DNA from: Eonycteris spelaea | Lineage: Eukaryota; Chordata; Mammalia; Chiroptera; Pteropodidae | Direction: 5' to 3' | DNA length: 64,000 bases | NCBI GenBank assembly: GCA_003508835.1 | Contig: PUFA01000070.1 | Span: 4,216,001 to 4,280,000 of the forward strand | Part shown: positions 47,640 through 58,514 of the stretch, in pieces | How positions within the stretch are numbered: position 1 is the stretch's first letter | Layout of the letters: each line of letters starts with the position of its first letter | Made by a program: the position numbers and the translations under genes | Notes under the pieces: generated by a model | Seen by the model: only the letters and a program-made list of their open reading frames with translations | Told to the model about the DNA's origin: nothing | Databases searched by the model: none

Positions 47640-50600
47640 TTATCCAATACTTAAGTAAAAAGTAAAGTCTCAAGTCAACATATACTGCACACAGTTTCTA
47701 GTTGAAATGAACTATAGGTTGCAGATGTGAAAGCCTGCATGGGGCAGGAGAGAGAGAGCAGGTTCTTTACTCCTTTCCTTTCCTTTTCCCTCCAGCTTTC
47801 TAGTGGCTTTAGGATTGCTATGAGCAAGGATGAGGAAAAAGGATTCAGGAAAGTTCTTACTTGTCTGGTGACTGTCTGTCAGAAACTGGCTTTGGGGACC
47901 TTGGAGGCTGGCAGAAGTTTAACATGATTGTGGTTCTCCCAGGACTCGTTAGGCCTCCTGTCAGGCCCCTCATTACCCAGGATGATGCCTCTCCTTTGCC
48001 TTTGGTGAACAAAGTTCTGCTCTATACAGACTCATTGCTGGAGTGGCCTTGCTTTCTCAGGTGGTCCCCTGACCATGACTTAAGAGACCTTCAGTTCTGC
48101 TCCTTCTCTCGTGTGTTCTACATCTATTTTGTGGGGAAAAATGTCCCTCATATTCTCTTTTTTCCTACAGTAAGTATGACAATTGTCACTTTCCCAACTC
48201 AGCCTTTCACTCTGCCTAACAAAAGTGATCTTAGCTTTCTTCAGCTTACATCGGGGGCCAGTTTGTGATATTCTTCAGCTGCAGGGAATGCTTATCAGGA
48301 GACAGAGAGAGCAGCACCACTTTGGTGATGATTGGAGAAAGGTACTGGAACTCAGACAGGGAAGCAGCTTTCATGAAAGTAATGCCTCTCAGTCTTTTTA
48401 TGTAACGGCACCCATAGAAATGGATAATGCTTATGTGGACTGCTGGGGGAAACTGGAAGGGACTTAAGGGCATTATTTTAAGACAAATGGAATTGGAAAA
48501 TGGTAACTGCCTAATTTGTTAAAACTTCTAAATGATGTTTTAAATATTGTGAAACTTGAGCTCATTTCCATGAAGTAAATTTTGAATATCAACTTCTAGT
48601 TTTGAAATGGCTGCATGAAATTCCCAATTAAGAATTTCAATGAAGGTCTCTTAAAGTCTTTTGGGGGGGGAACAAATAGGTAATCATAAATGGCAAAAGA
48701 GAATATTGCTTTTTCTCTCAATGAAAACTCCTTTCTCATCATAAGCTGGATTTGGAGTGATTCAATTTCTTTATTGAATATTAAGGGTAAATCATTCTTT
48801 GTACTTTTTCTTTCATTGTTGAAATTTCCATTGGAATGCAAATCTAACTAAACACTTTTATATCAATTATTTCAGATTTATAATGTGTCATTCTATTATA
48901 CTTTATAATACTTCTTTAGGATTCAGTTATCTTATTAACTCAATATCAATAGAGAAACTTTTAATCTCATTATCCAAAAATTCTTCAAAATTTTAGACTC
49001 ATGGCAATTTTTTTTATTATGTTCATTCAGGTGCTCAAAAATATCAATTAAATGTATTATTTTTTTAAACCTATGACTACTCTTACATATGTCTGTCTAT
49101 AAATTGAGAGTCATTCTTAAGTTAAATATATATTTTATTTTAGCTCATAAACTTTTGAAAAACTCCTCTTCTGGGCAGCCAAAGCGCTTTAGCTTGAGGC
49201 AGCAGAGAGATATCTGATTTCATTCGTCACTTAAAGTTGAAATCGGAGGGGACCGTAAACTTTTGGACTTATTAGATTCTCCATTTTTGATAACATTCCA
49301 TGTGGAATTTGATCTACGGGCAAACTTTTACATCTGAGGAGTTCTCTGTGAATCACACATGCATTATTTAAGCCTCAGGGTTTTTAGCTCTTGATGTAAA
49401 ATATTCTTGTCATTGCAACCACATCAGCAGTGTACAAATTTGCCCAGTGTTTACACAACTTTATTTGTTCAAGTGTTCATTTATGACTTTGATACTTTAC
49501 CCCAGTAGTTTTTGATCCATTTTTGCAGAACAAAAATATTCTTTCAAACACATCTCTTGAGAGATTCTAACTCATATTTTAACTATTTATAATTATTAGT
49601 GTCTGTAAACTCATCAATCAGCAATAGCTTTTTGTTATTTAATAATCTGAATCAGTGTAGCTTTTGTTTACTTGATATGCCATTTTAAAAAAAATTAATA
49701 GTATTATTTGAAAGTGGCTTCTTTTAATTCCTTAGTTTAATTGGCCCCAATTGTAGAATTAACACATTCCAAAACCTATTAAAATGAAAAATTCTACAAA
49801 TTAGGTGAGATTTTAGCAATTTAACAGCATCATCTTACAATTAGTTTACTAAATTTGGACTGATAGTGTTGTAATATAACTGAAGGAGAGGCCACATGGG
49901 AGTGAATGCTGTACATAAAGTTGTATGCACTAAAACAATTATTACTAAATTTAGAAAGTATATACAGAAAATATATAAATATGTTTAAATGAGATTTCAA
50001 CTGTTGTAAATGGTTATTTTAGAATTTGAGGTTTATTTGTAATCAATATGACACATTATTTGGGAATCCTGCTCTACCACACTTAAGTCTCTTCATGAAT
50101 TCCCTCAACCAACTCTCTTATATTCTTAAATAGAATAAGGGGGCTTTTAAAGTTTTAAAGATTCCATTTGAAAAATTTGGTATTTGATATCATTCTATTT
50201 TGATACCTCATTAAAAACTTTAATTGTAACATCCTATCATATATTGTTAATATGAATTTTATTGCTTATATAGTTTTCTATTTATTTAATTTATAATGTG
50301 TTTTAATTTATAGTTCTAAGACCTTTAAGCCTAAAAACTTTTATGGCAAGTTTATAGTATTACAATATAATAATAAAACAATTTTGTCTATGCCTAGAAG
50401 CTTTTCATTAAAAGGGGTTCATACTTTAATCGAGTGAGAAAAAACCTGTCCTACATCAATGAGACTTGTCTCTATATAAAATATTAAATATCTGGATAAA
50501 ATATATTAAATATCACAATTATACTTCAGAATAAATGACCTTTTTTACTCTTTATTTGGGTATTTTATGTCATGTTAAAATACATTGAACAAAAAATTTT

Positions 50601-50989
50601 ATCTAAGTAGAAAGATCATGATTTTTAAAATTTCCTAAGAGAATTTCAAAATGAGTCAAAAAGTAAGTTGTTAATTTTTTAAAAGTGTCATGAATTTGCC
50701 GCATTTACCTTATCTTACTATCTGTCAGTGTCTCTGTAGAGTATGCATTATTTCTATAACTGATTCACAGAGATTTAGGGTCCTTAGTATACCTTTTGTA
50801 ATGTAATAAAACTAGATAGATACATATCAGTTTTGTTGAATTTTATAAATTAAATAAAAAGTTTAAATAAGGGATATTTTTGACCACATAAATTCAATTA
50901 AAAATCAATATGCATATTGTTACCAAAAGAAAATATGTTTTTAACAGCAGTGTACATTCTCTCACAAATGTGGTTATAGTTGTTTAAAA
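47640..50989. other. Unclassified sequence, less AT-rich at first
   Basis: At 47690-48480 the sequence is less AT-rich and has overlapping frames (47727-47927, 47861-48268 with 135 codons, 48183-48467). None shows a domain, and they overlap in different registers on both strands, so I do not call a gene. An old LTR is possible. From 48480 on it is AT-rich, with a G8 run at 48663-48670. The stretch 49140-49440 is again less AT-rich. No repeat is named. Confidence 0.45.
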
Positions 50990-50997
50990 ACATGTAA

Positions 50998-52200
50998 TAT
51001 CCACAACCATAAAACTTCTAGAAGAAAATGTAGGCAGTAAACGCTCTGCCATTGCTAACAGTAATTTCTTTTTGGATATATCTCCTCAGACAAGGGAAAT
51101 AAAAGAAAAAAATTAAACCAATGGAACTACATCAAACTAAAAAGTTTTTCTACAGCAAAGGAAACCATCAACAAAACAAAAAGACAACTGACTGAATGGG
51201 AGAAGATATTTGCTTATGATGCATCTGATAAGAGGTTAATATCTAAATATATAAAGAACCTGTACAGCTCAACAACAAAAAACCGAACAATTCAATTAAA
51301 AAATGGGCAGAACACCTGAACAGATATTTCCCAAAGAGGAAAAACATATGGACAAGAAATACATGAAAAAATGCTCAAAGTTACTAATCATCAGAGAAAT
51401 GCAAATTAAAACCACAATGAGATATCACCTCACACTTGTCAAAATGGCTATCATCAATAAATCAAAGAACAAGTGTTGGGGACTCTCATACACTGTTGGT
51501 GGGACTGCAAATTGGTACAGCCACTATGGAAAACAGTCTGGAGGTTTCTCAAAAAACTAAAAATGGATATATCATTTGATCCAGCAAGCACTTCTGGGTA
51601 TTTATCCAAAGAAAACCAAAACAATAATTTGTAAAGGTCTATGCACCCCTATGTTCATGGCAGCACAATTTATAAAGCCAAGTATAGAAGCAACCTTAAT
51701 GCCCATCAACAGGCAATTAGATAAAGAAACTATGGTTCATATATACAAGGGACTGTTACCCAGCCATTAAAAAATGAAATCCTACCATTTGCAATGACAT
51801 GGATGGACTTAGAGGTTATTATGTTGAGTAGAAGAAGTCAGACAGAGAAAGATAAATACCATATGATTTCACTTATATGCGGAATCTAAGGAACAAAAAG
51901 AACAAACGAATTGAAAACAGACTCACAAATATACAGGACAATCTGGTCACAGACAGAGGGGAGGGAGGTTAGGGGACTGGGAGAATGGGGTGAAGGATTA
52001 AAGAAGTACAAATTAGTAGTTGATAGATGGTCACAGGGATGAGGAGCACAGCATAGGGAATGCAGTTAACATTAATATAATAGCTAGGTGGAGAGCCAGA
52101 GAGAGAGAGAGCGATTAGGGGGATTGTTTTATAAACTATGTCTTAAATGTGTACTGTATACTAGGAACTAATAATAAAATTAAAAAAATATATAATAACA
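50998..52200 (+). mobile_element. 5'-truncated L1, sense, with short target-site duplication
   Basis: Starts inside ORF2 ('aaaacttctagaagaaaatg', 'catcaaactaaaaagttttt') and runs through the ORF2 C-terminus and a 3' UTR with G-rich 'gaggggagggaggttagggg' and GA repeats, ending in an A/T-rich tail near 52192. The 8-mer acatgtaa occurs at 50990-50997 and 52201-52208. The 3' UTR differs in its last 100 bases from the other copies, so this is another subfamily. Confidence 0.85.
51303..51770 (+). pseudogene. L1 ORF2 C-terminal relic
   Basis: Two open pieces, 51303-51560 (85 codons) and 51576-51770 (64 codons), give [58 protein letters not shown] and then MFMAAQFIKPSIEATLMPIN. These are L1 ORF2 end landmarks, here split by frame changes and stops. 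Confidence 0.85.
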
Positions 52201-52208
52201 ACATGTAA

Positions 52209-52699
52209 AACATTTAAAAATAACACATTATGTACGCATAAACATGTATATATATTTAATGAAGACATGGAAAATTTTATAATTTTGCAAACTGACCTAT
52301 AAACACATATTATAATATGAAATATATTGTGCAGTTCAGTATTCTCACAGTAACTTCTAAACCTCTCCAATAGCATGCAACTCTTCCAAGAGAATACATT
52401 ACGTTATAATAGCCAGGCTTTTTAAAGTTTGGCAGTTTTAGGATCACATTTTGTGGTATGGTTTAACAGATGTCCACTCGGTTATATTTATTACCATAAA
52501 CAAGAAGAGGAATCTCTGCCACATCTCTTTCTAAAGCACAGAACAAAAAGGCATAAAAAAATTTTGGTCTTACTATTAGGAGGAGACCAAAAATAAAGGT
52601 CATTCTGTTTAAAGTAATTATATATATGTTTAAAAAACATAGTATATACCATAAATGGTATTAAGAGATGAGAACAATGCCTCAAATAGTAATTATTAA
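52209..52699. other. Unclassified sequence
   Basis: AT-rich, nothing recognised. Confidence 0.5.
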
Positions 52700-52890
52700 A
52701 TATATAGTAACTATAATCATTACCTTATATTTTTGTACCAATCTGTTCTTTAATTGGTTCATATTCTAGCCCCACATTATCAATTATATATCATTCTTGA
52801 GATCAAGAACCATTACTCAGGTAACATTTATATAGTACACATCACAGCAATGAGTACCCAGCAAATGTTCAATGTTTGTTGATTGAGTAA
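52700..52890 (+). mobile_element. L2 3' end
   Basis: 'gagatcaagaaccattactc', 'agtacacatcacagcaatga', 'gtacccagcaaatgttcaat' and 'gtttgttgattgagtaaa' match the L2 tail (the usual 'aataaatgtttgttgaatga'). Confidence 0.65.
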
Positions 52891-52939
52891 AGTCAAACAA
52901 AGTTATAAGTAAATTATTCAGAATGAAGGAGGAAAAAGA

Positions 52940-53260
52940 GAAACACTCACATACTAAGCTTCATATCTGTATCACGTATATTATATCAATTCATCTTCAA
53001 AGCACGGTTGTGCGAGGAAGCTTTATCTTTCACACAAACAGCATTTGTACAAAAATGAAATAATGTTGCATGTAAAATGCTCATCATAATGGCTGGCACA
53101 TAAGTGGCTCAATGAATGTAACAATTATTAACTATCAGTAGGAATGAAGAGGTCAAACTTTTCACCTCATTTTACGAATAAATAACTGAGGTTCATAGAG
53201 TTAAACCAATGCCTTGAAGTCAAACAGCTAATAAGTAATGTAACCAGGGTTGGAAACTAT
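52940..53260 (-). mobile_element. MIR SINE (antisense), apparently split by a second MIR
   Basis: The antisense MIR start is at 52975-53030 ('caattcatcttcaaagcacg', 'gttgtgcgaggaagcttta') and its continuation at 53155-53255 ('cctcattttacgaataaata', 'actgaggttcatagagttaa', 'aacagctaataagtaatgta'). A sense MIR tail sits between them. Confidence 0.7.
53045..53135 (+). mobile_element. MIR tail (sense) inside an antisense MIR
   Basis: 'gtaaaatgctcatcataatg', 'gctggcacataagtggctca' and 'atgaatgtaacaattatta' are the MIR 3' tail in sense, opposite to the flanking MIR halves. Confidence 0.7.
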
Positions 53261-53469
53261 GACTTTACATTTCATTGCCTCCATTATATCAAAAACTGCT
53301 TAAAAAGTTTCTTTGAAAAAAGGCTTTGAGTTTATGGTGATAGGATGGGACTCTTAAAATATCTCTTACAGATAAATTGATTTAGTTTTCCACTATTGTA
53401 AGATGGTCTACAGACAAGGAGCAGATAGTGCATGAATGGTAGGGTAGGGTCAGAGAAAATAGCAATGAA

Positions 53470-53590
53470 TTAGAAGCCAGAATCTAGTTTTAACTTTGGC
53501 TTTGTCTTTACATAGCTATTTGTCACTGAACTTCCTTGGGCCTCAGTTTCTTTCTTTAAAAGAGATGTGCGAATTAGAAGAGAAAGGATC
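53470..53590 (+). mobile_element. MIR fragment (sense)
   Basis: 'ctagttttaactttggcttt', 'gctatttgtcactgaacttc', 'cttgggcctcagtttctttc' then 'tttaaaagagatg' is the sense MIR 5' part. Confidence 0.85.
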
Positions 53591-55254
53591 TCTAAGTTCC
53601 TTTTAACATTTGACATTCAGAATGATGAAGCTAGCATAGAGAATCTTCAGACATGGCACTCAATTATCAAAATTTTTTTTCTTGTTCTGTGCAGTCAGGG
53701 TAGAACTTCTTCCTATTTTCATGAAGATGCTGGAAAAAATGCTTTGAACTACATGTTTGAATAAAATATTTTTTTTGTCAGTATGTATTGCTGATTCTGC
53801 TGTGCTAAGCTCAGTTGCATGCATACAGAAACACTGACATCATTCCTTATTAACTGTGAAGAGAACATTTAGAGACAGTTAGTCTATTTTCTTTGCTTCC
53901 AAAAATTCAAAGTAAACATTATATTCCATACCTGTTTCTATGGTTTTCTCATTTAATCATATTAATACTTTAGTAATGTCTTATAGTCCCAAGAAATACA
54001 TGTTATTGCAGGAAAAGCAAGGTGGGGTCTATGTAATACCATATGTCTGAAAGACATGTTTTCATATATATGTCTAATATTGGGTATATATTTCTAGATA
54101 TTTGGGTGGTGAAATAGAGTTATTCCCAAATGATAACTAATGATCTTGTATCAGAATCACACAAAAAAGGGCTATAATAAAGAAAAACATCTTGCTTTTG
54201 ACTCAAAGGCAGATTGGACCTGTGATTTGCATGATTATAGAGTCCTTAGAATACCATTTACTAATTGTACTCATAGGAGTAGGTTGCAATAATGTATTGT
54301 TAAACTCTAAACAAAATAGAGAAAAAATTTCCCTGAACTATATGTGAAATGTAGAAAATTCCTTGTTTAGAAAAATCTGTGTGTGTTCCCCTGTGCACTC
54401 CTGTGAGGACTGGCAAATAAACCCTGGTAAACCATTTGGAAATAGAAATGATTAAGACAGAAGTGAGATAATACCTGAGTAGAATAACCCTATTATATTG
54501 CAACTTAATTGGTCTAATCCAAAGGAATGAGCCAGTAGTTTGATAATATGACTCCAGAAAGCAACATCATTAAATGTTATTCAAAGTTGTTCCAACAGGT
54601 CTTTTAAAACCAGTAACTCCTAGGAAACTTGTATCAAATAAATGAGAATAAATAATGATATAAAAGGAAAGTCAGATCAAACAGAAACATGGAAACTAAT
54701 GAGGTTAGCAACAGTTAGACTCACTTGGACACAATTTTGCTCCATGGATCAAGATTAAAGAAAGTTCGACTTATAAAGCACTAGCATGATAGCAAAACCA
54801 ATGACCGCTAAACATGGACAGAGGGGGTTTATTTTGCAAGCACCTGTAAACCTACGGTTCAGCTGGGTTCACATTTTATTCCTTCAAGGGCGATTAGCAG
54901 AAGGAATAAGGGGAAAAGGCTCAAAATTTTCATCTTCAGATCCTCTCCCCATCCCCATATATGTACAAAAGCGATCCTTTTCTTAATAATCCTATATTCC
55001 GGGCTTGGACTAAGAAAATGCCTTCAATAAATAGGCTCTGGTGAGTTTTTAGTCCTTGAGGAGAAAGACTAGAAGAGAGGGGAGAGGGAAAATAGAGAGA
55101 AAAGGACCATTTTCTTATGGGAAAAGTATAATAGCAATGCCATTCTGATGATTACTATAGGACAAACTTCTTTTCTTGAAGGTTAAACGTTTTTGCTGAA
55201 GGAATAACATGTTATTACTTTTTTTGGATGTAAGGTTTAGATTTTATTAATCAA
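53591..55254. other. Unclassified sequence
   Basis: About 1.7 kb without a nameable element. Short frames at 53567-53764, 54300-54503 and 54786-54986 have no motif. Confidence 0.5.
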
Positions 55255-55390
55255 ATTTTATTTTACTTAGTGCTTACTCTGTGCCATGAAATATACCAGC
55301 TATTTTTGAGAACAGGATATATGCAATTCCTGTTCCCAGTAATGCTGTAGTTGAGCACATTAAACAGCTGGAAAACAAAGCAGGATGCTA
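55255..55390 (-). mobile_element. L2 fragment (antisense)
   Basis: 'cttagtgcttactctgtgcc', 'agctatttttgagaacagga' and 'attcctgttcccagtaatgc' fit the antisense L2 3' start. Confidence 0.55.
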
Positions 55391-56119
55391 ATTCGTGAGG
55401 CACAGAAGGAAACATTTCCATGAAATTAGAGCATTCCATTTGGGACGAGATGACAGGGAAGTTTTCAGGGAAGAATAGTGACATGTTGAATTTAAGTGTC
55501 ACTTCAAGATTATGGTAAGATACATACAGTAATAAGAAAATTAATAACACTTTTCATGTTTACTATTTCCCGATTCCAGGTCTTTGCTCATGATATTTTT
55601 TCCGAGCTGGAATATAGCTTCTACCAAAGCAATCAATCACATCTTCCAAAATCTGGCTCTCAACACATCGCTGCAGGAAACCCATCCTGCTAATTCCTTT
55701 GCATTTTATTGTTTTCAATAATCCCATCTGACTACGCTATTTTCCATTTTAATTTTCCTTATGTCATTGTCTTTGGTGTGCTGATTTTGCTGAACTTAAA
55801 CAACTGAGCAAAAAAGATAGTGTCTTGTTCATTTGATATTATTTGTTATTATTTTCCTTTTGTTACTTTGGCACCCAGTACAGGTTTTTGCACCTAGAAG
55901 TATGCTTGTTTCATGTGAGTTTATTTTTCTGAACTTTAAGAATAGGTGGAGTTCTGGAAAAAATTTGTATTTCCTCAGTTTTTCCCTCTTCTGCCTTTCT
56001 TTTTTCTTTCTTTCTTTTTTCAATAAGAACTTTTTTTTTTTTTCTGGATTTTTCCTGCTCTGTTCCCCTCTGGCACTTTGATCTAGACTTTCACTTTTCT
56101 TTGTCCCTACTTTCCTTAA
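55391..56119. other. Unclassified sequence
   Basis: Pyrimidine-rich at 55975-56045 with two T runs. The opposite-strand lysine-rich 133-codon frame (56230-55829) is a low-complexity translation of this tract, not a recognisable protein. Confidence 0.5.
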
Positions 56120-56395
56120 CTTGCTCAATATTTTAAAATCTGTTTTATGAAGTATAATTTGCATAATGTATTTAAAAATTTGATGAGTTTTGACACATCC
56201 ATACAGTATTGTAACTATCATTACAATCATAGTCTAGAACATTCTATCATCCAGGAAATTCCCTCATGTCCCTTGGAAGGCAAACCCATCCAGTTCCCAC
56301 TAGCAATCTGTGATCTGATGCTGTCACCACAGTTTTGTCTTTTCTAAAATTCTATACAAATGGAATTGTACAGCACGTAGTCAGTCTGATACTGA
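56120..56395 (-). mobile_element. Old L1 (L1M) 3' end, antisense
   Basis: 'atgaagtataatttgcataa', 'tgagttttgacacatccata', 'cagtattgtaactatcatta', 'tagaacattctatcatccag', 'gaaattccctcatgtccctt' and 'ttctatacaaatggaattgt' are in L1M order. Confidence 0.85.
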
Positions 56396-56842
56396 AGCTC
56401 ATGTTCCATACCTGCATCTATTACCTTTTGTTAAAAGATAGACAATGGTGAAGTAGTTGAAGTAAGTTGCAATTGAACACACTGCTCAGGACTGTACCTT
56501 GGCTGTCAAGGGAATCCAACCTGACTCATTCAGACCTAACAGCCTTATTTATAATCAGTCAATAAATTTAAAAAAAATTGCACAACTACTATCAATAATC
56601 ATAAACAACCGAGAGAGAGCTCAGGAATCCACAAATGAGTAAAATGTTTCCTGCCTTCTAGAATTTGCCGCTAGTAGGAGAAATAAGATGAGAGCAGGAA
56701 AAACTCATACCAAAAAGTAGCGAACATAAACTAGAGGATTGGAAAAATCTTTTTAAAAAGAGGTGTCTTTGACTTTGAACTTAAAAAATGAGTCAGGTTA
56801 CAAAAGAAGGTGATGATAAGGTGATATTTCAGGGAGAGACGT
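56396..56842. other. Unclassified sequence, perhaps partly antisense L2
   Basis: From about 56600, 'tgtttcctgccttctagaat' and 'gactttgaacttaaaaaatg' weakly fit antisense L2. The rest is not recognised. Confidence 0.4.
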
Positions 56843-57056
56843 GGGTGCAGAACACAGATGCCCAAAGATGCCCGGGTCCTAGTCCTTGAAACCTGTGAAT
56901 AGGTTACCTTACATGGCAAACTGAACTTTGCAGGTGTGATTGAGGATCTTGGGATAGGGAGATTACCCTGGGTGGTCCTAATGTAATCACAAGGGTTCTT
57001 ATAAAAGGGTTGCAGAAGGGTCAGAGTTATAGAAGGAGATGGGATGACGGAAGCAT

Positions 57057-57111
<55 letters not shown>

Positions 57112-57362
57112 ATTCTTAAAGCTACTGTGTTACTAGCCTTGAAGATGGAGGAAAGGGCTTTGAGCCATGGAATGCTGGGCCTCCAGAAGCTGAAAAAGGC
57201 AAGAAAACAGATTTTCTCCAAGGAAGGCAGCTCTGCTGACACCTTGATTCAGCCTGTGAGACTCATTTCTGATTTCTCACTTCCAGAACTATAAGATAAT
57301 AAATTTTTGTTTTTAGGCTTCTAAGAGAAAATTTGTCCTAACAGCAATTGGAAACTAATACA
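56843..57362 (+). mobile_element. MLT1-like MaLR LTR with an internal (GA)n
   Basis: LTR motifs in order: 'gatgcccgggtcctagtcct', 'tgaaacctgtgaataggtta', 'ccttacatggcaaactgaac', 'tttgcaggtgtgattgagga', 'tcttataaaagggttgcaga', then the GA tract, 'ccttgaagatggaggaaagg', 'gcctccagaagctgaaaaag', 'tgctgacaccttgattcagc', 'ccagaactataagataataa' and 'ttggaaactaataca'. Complete or nearly so, without adjacent internal sequence. Confidence 0.85.
57059..57108. repeat. (GA)25 microsatellite
   Basis: A perfect 50-base GA run inside the MLT1-like LTR, at a place where the family carries a short 'agagag' stretch. It encodes the runs of alternating E and R (or L and S) in frames over it, which are not proteins. 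Confidence 0.97.
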
Positions 57363-57529
57363 ATGAGAAAATACAACTTTTAAAGGAAATAATGAGTTTG
57401 AATGTAGTCTAAAGTATTTGTAGGGCAACATGGGAAATAGGGCTGAAACTGCAGGTTGGGAATAGAGAATGGCATCTCGGCATAAAGTCAACACTCATAA
57501 ATATTTTCTAAGTGCATTCGTTGCATATT
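57363..57529. other. Spacer between the two MLT1-like LTRs
   Basis: 167 bases with no viral coding sequence. It weakly resembles antisense L2 and may be the host sequence both LTRs landed in. Confidence 0.4.
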
Positions 57530-57992
57530 ATCATGGCTTGAATTGTGTCTCCCTCAAATTTATATGTTGAAGTCCTAACCCCCTAGTACCTCAGAATATG
57601 ACTTTACTTGAAAAATAGGGTCCTTGAAGATGTCATTAGTTAAGATGAGATTATATTAGGGGTGGGACCCTAATCCAGTAGGTCTGGTGTCCTTATAAAA
57701 AGGGAGAATTTGAATATGGACCCATACACAGGGAGAATATCATGTGAAGATAAAGGGCAGAGACCAGGGTAATGCTTCCACAAGCCAAGGAACACCGAAG
57801 ATTGCCAGCAAGCCACCAGGAGCTAGAGGAGAGGCGTGAAACAGATTCCACCTCACAGCCCCCAGAACAACCAAACCTGCAGACATCTTACTCTCAACTT
57901 ACAGTCTCCAGAACTGTGAGATAAAATTTCTGTTGTTTAAGCCACTCAGTTTGTGGAACTTTGTTATGGCAGCTCTAGGAAATAATACATGT
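57530..57992 (+). mobile_element. MLT1-like MaLR solitary LTR
   Basis: Clear motif order: 'tcatggcttgaattgtgtct', 'atatgttgaagtcctaaccc', 'tacctcagaatatgacttta', 'gggaccctaatccagtaggt', 'ctggtgtccttataaaaagg', 'cacaagccaaggaacaccga', 'agtctccagaactgtgagat', 'gttgtttaagccactcagtt' and 'ttgttatggcagctctagga'. It is a different subfamily from the LTR at 56843. Confidence 0.9.
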
Positions 57993-58250
57993 ATAGTTAG
58001 GAAAAAATGGAGAGACATGAAAGGGGTCAAAACTGTGACTGAAACAATGAATTGGATAGTGGTGTGTGGGACGGTCTGGACTGGGGAAAGCCATGAAGGC
58101 TCAAGCAGGAATGCAGCAGAATGGAGAGAACTTAGTGGAGCAGTGCATTTGGGTGATTAAAATTTCCAAGTCATAACACATAATGTTGAGGAGGAAAACA
58201 AGACAGAGTATTTGGAATCATGGCTGTCCTAGAAAACCCAATCTGTGTCA
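57993..58250. other. Unclassified, purine-rich
   Basis: May be further antisense L2. The 75-codon frame at 57933-58160 runs out of the LTR end and is chance. Confidence 0.4.
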
Positions 58251-58500
58251 GCAGTTCCCAAGTGTATTACATAGAATGCTAACCGCACGAAACGCTCTGA
58301 AAGAAAATCTTTTTTCAGCAAAATAAATTAGGCAAACTCAATATTTTTAAATATCAAAGGTTCTGAGGAGCCTTGAAAAAAACAAATTAAAACAGCTTTA
58401 CGTAATTCAGCACTCCTCGAACTTGTGTGAACACGTCTCCTTTCTTTCATAGAACCCTTATTCACATCCATGGCACATTCTTGGATCATGCTCTAATTGT
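58251..58500. mobile_element. hAT-type DNA transposon remnant
   Basis: Starts 'agcagttcccaagtgtatta', 'catagaatgctaaccgcacg', 'aaacgctctgaaagaaaatc' and has the matching second half 'cctcgaacttgtgtgaacac', 'agaacccttattcacatcca', 'tggcacattcttggatcatg'. The two halves have the outlines of the common mammalian hAT element that begins 'cccaaagtgtgttcc'. The subfamily is not named. Confidence 0.6.
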
Positions 58501-58514
58501 GTCTCATCCTCTAA

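Noticed and set aside
47861..48268. 135-codon ORF in the less AT-rich island
   Set aside because: No domain, overlaps other frames on both strands, and no start context or exon structure supports it. The region is kept only as an unexplained block.
55829..56230. Lysine-rich 133-codon minus-strand ORF
   Set aside because: It arises from a T-rich low-complexity tract and has no recognised family.
57010..57294. ORF with (RE)n repeats and its minus-strand (SL)n partner
   Set aside because: Both are translations of the (GA)25 microsatellite inside an LTR.
56843..57992. Endogenous provirus with paired LTRs
   Set aside because: The LTRs are of different subfamilies and the 167-base spacer has no viral genes.
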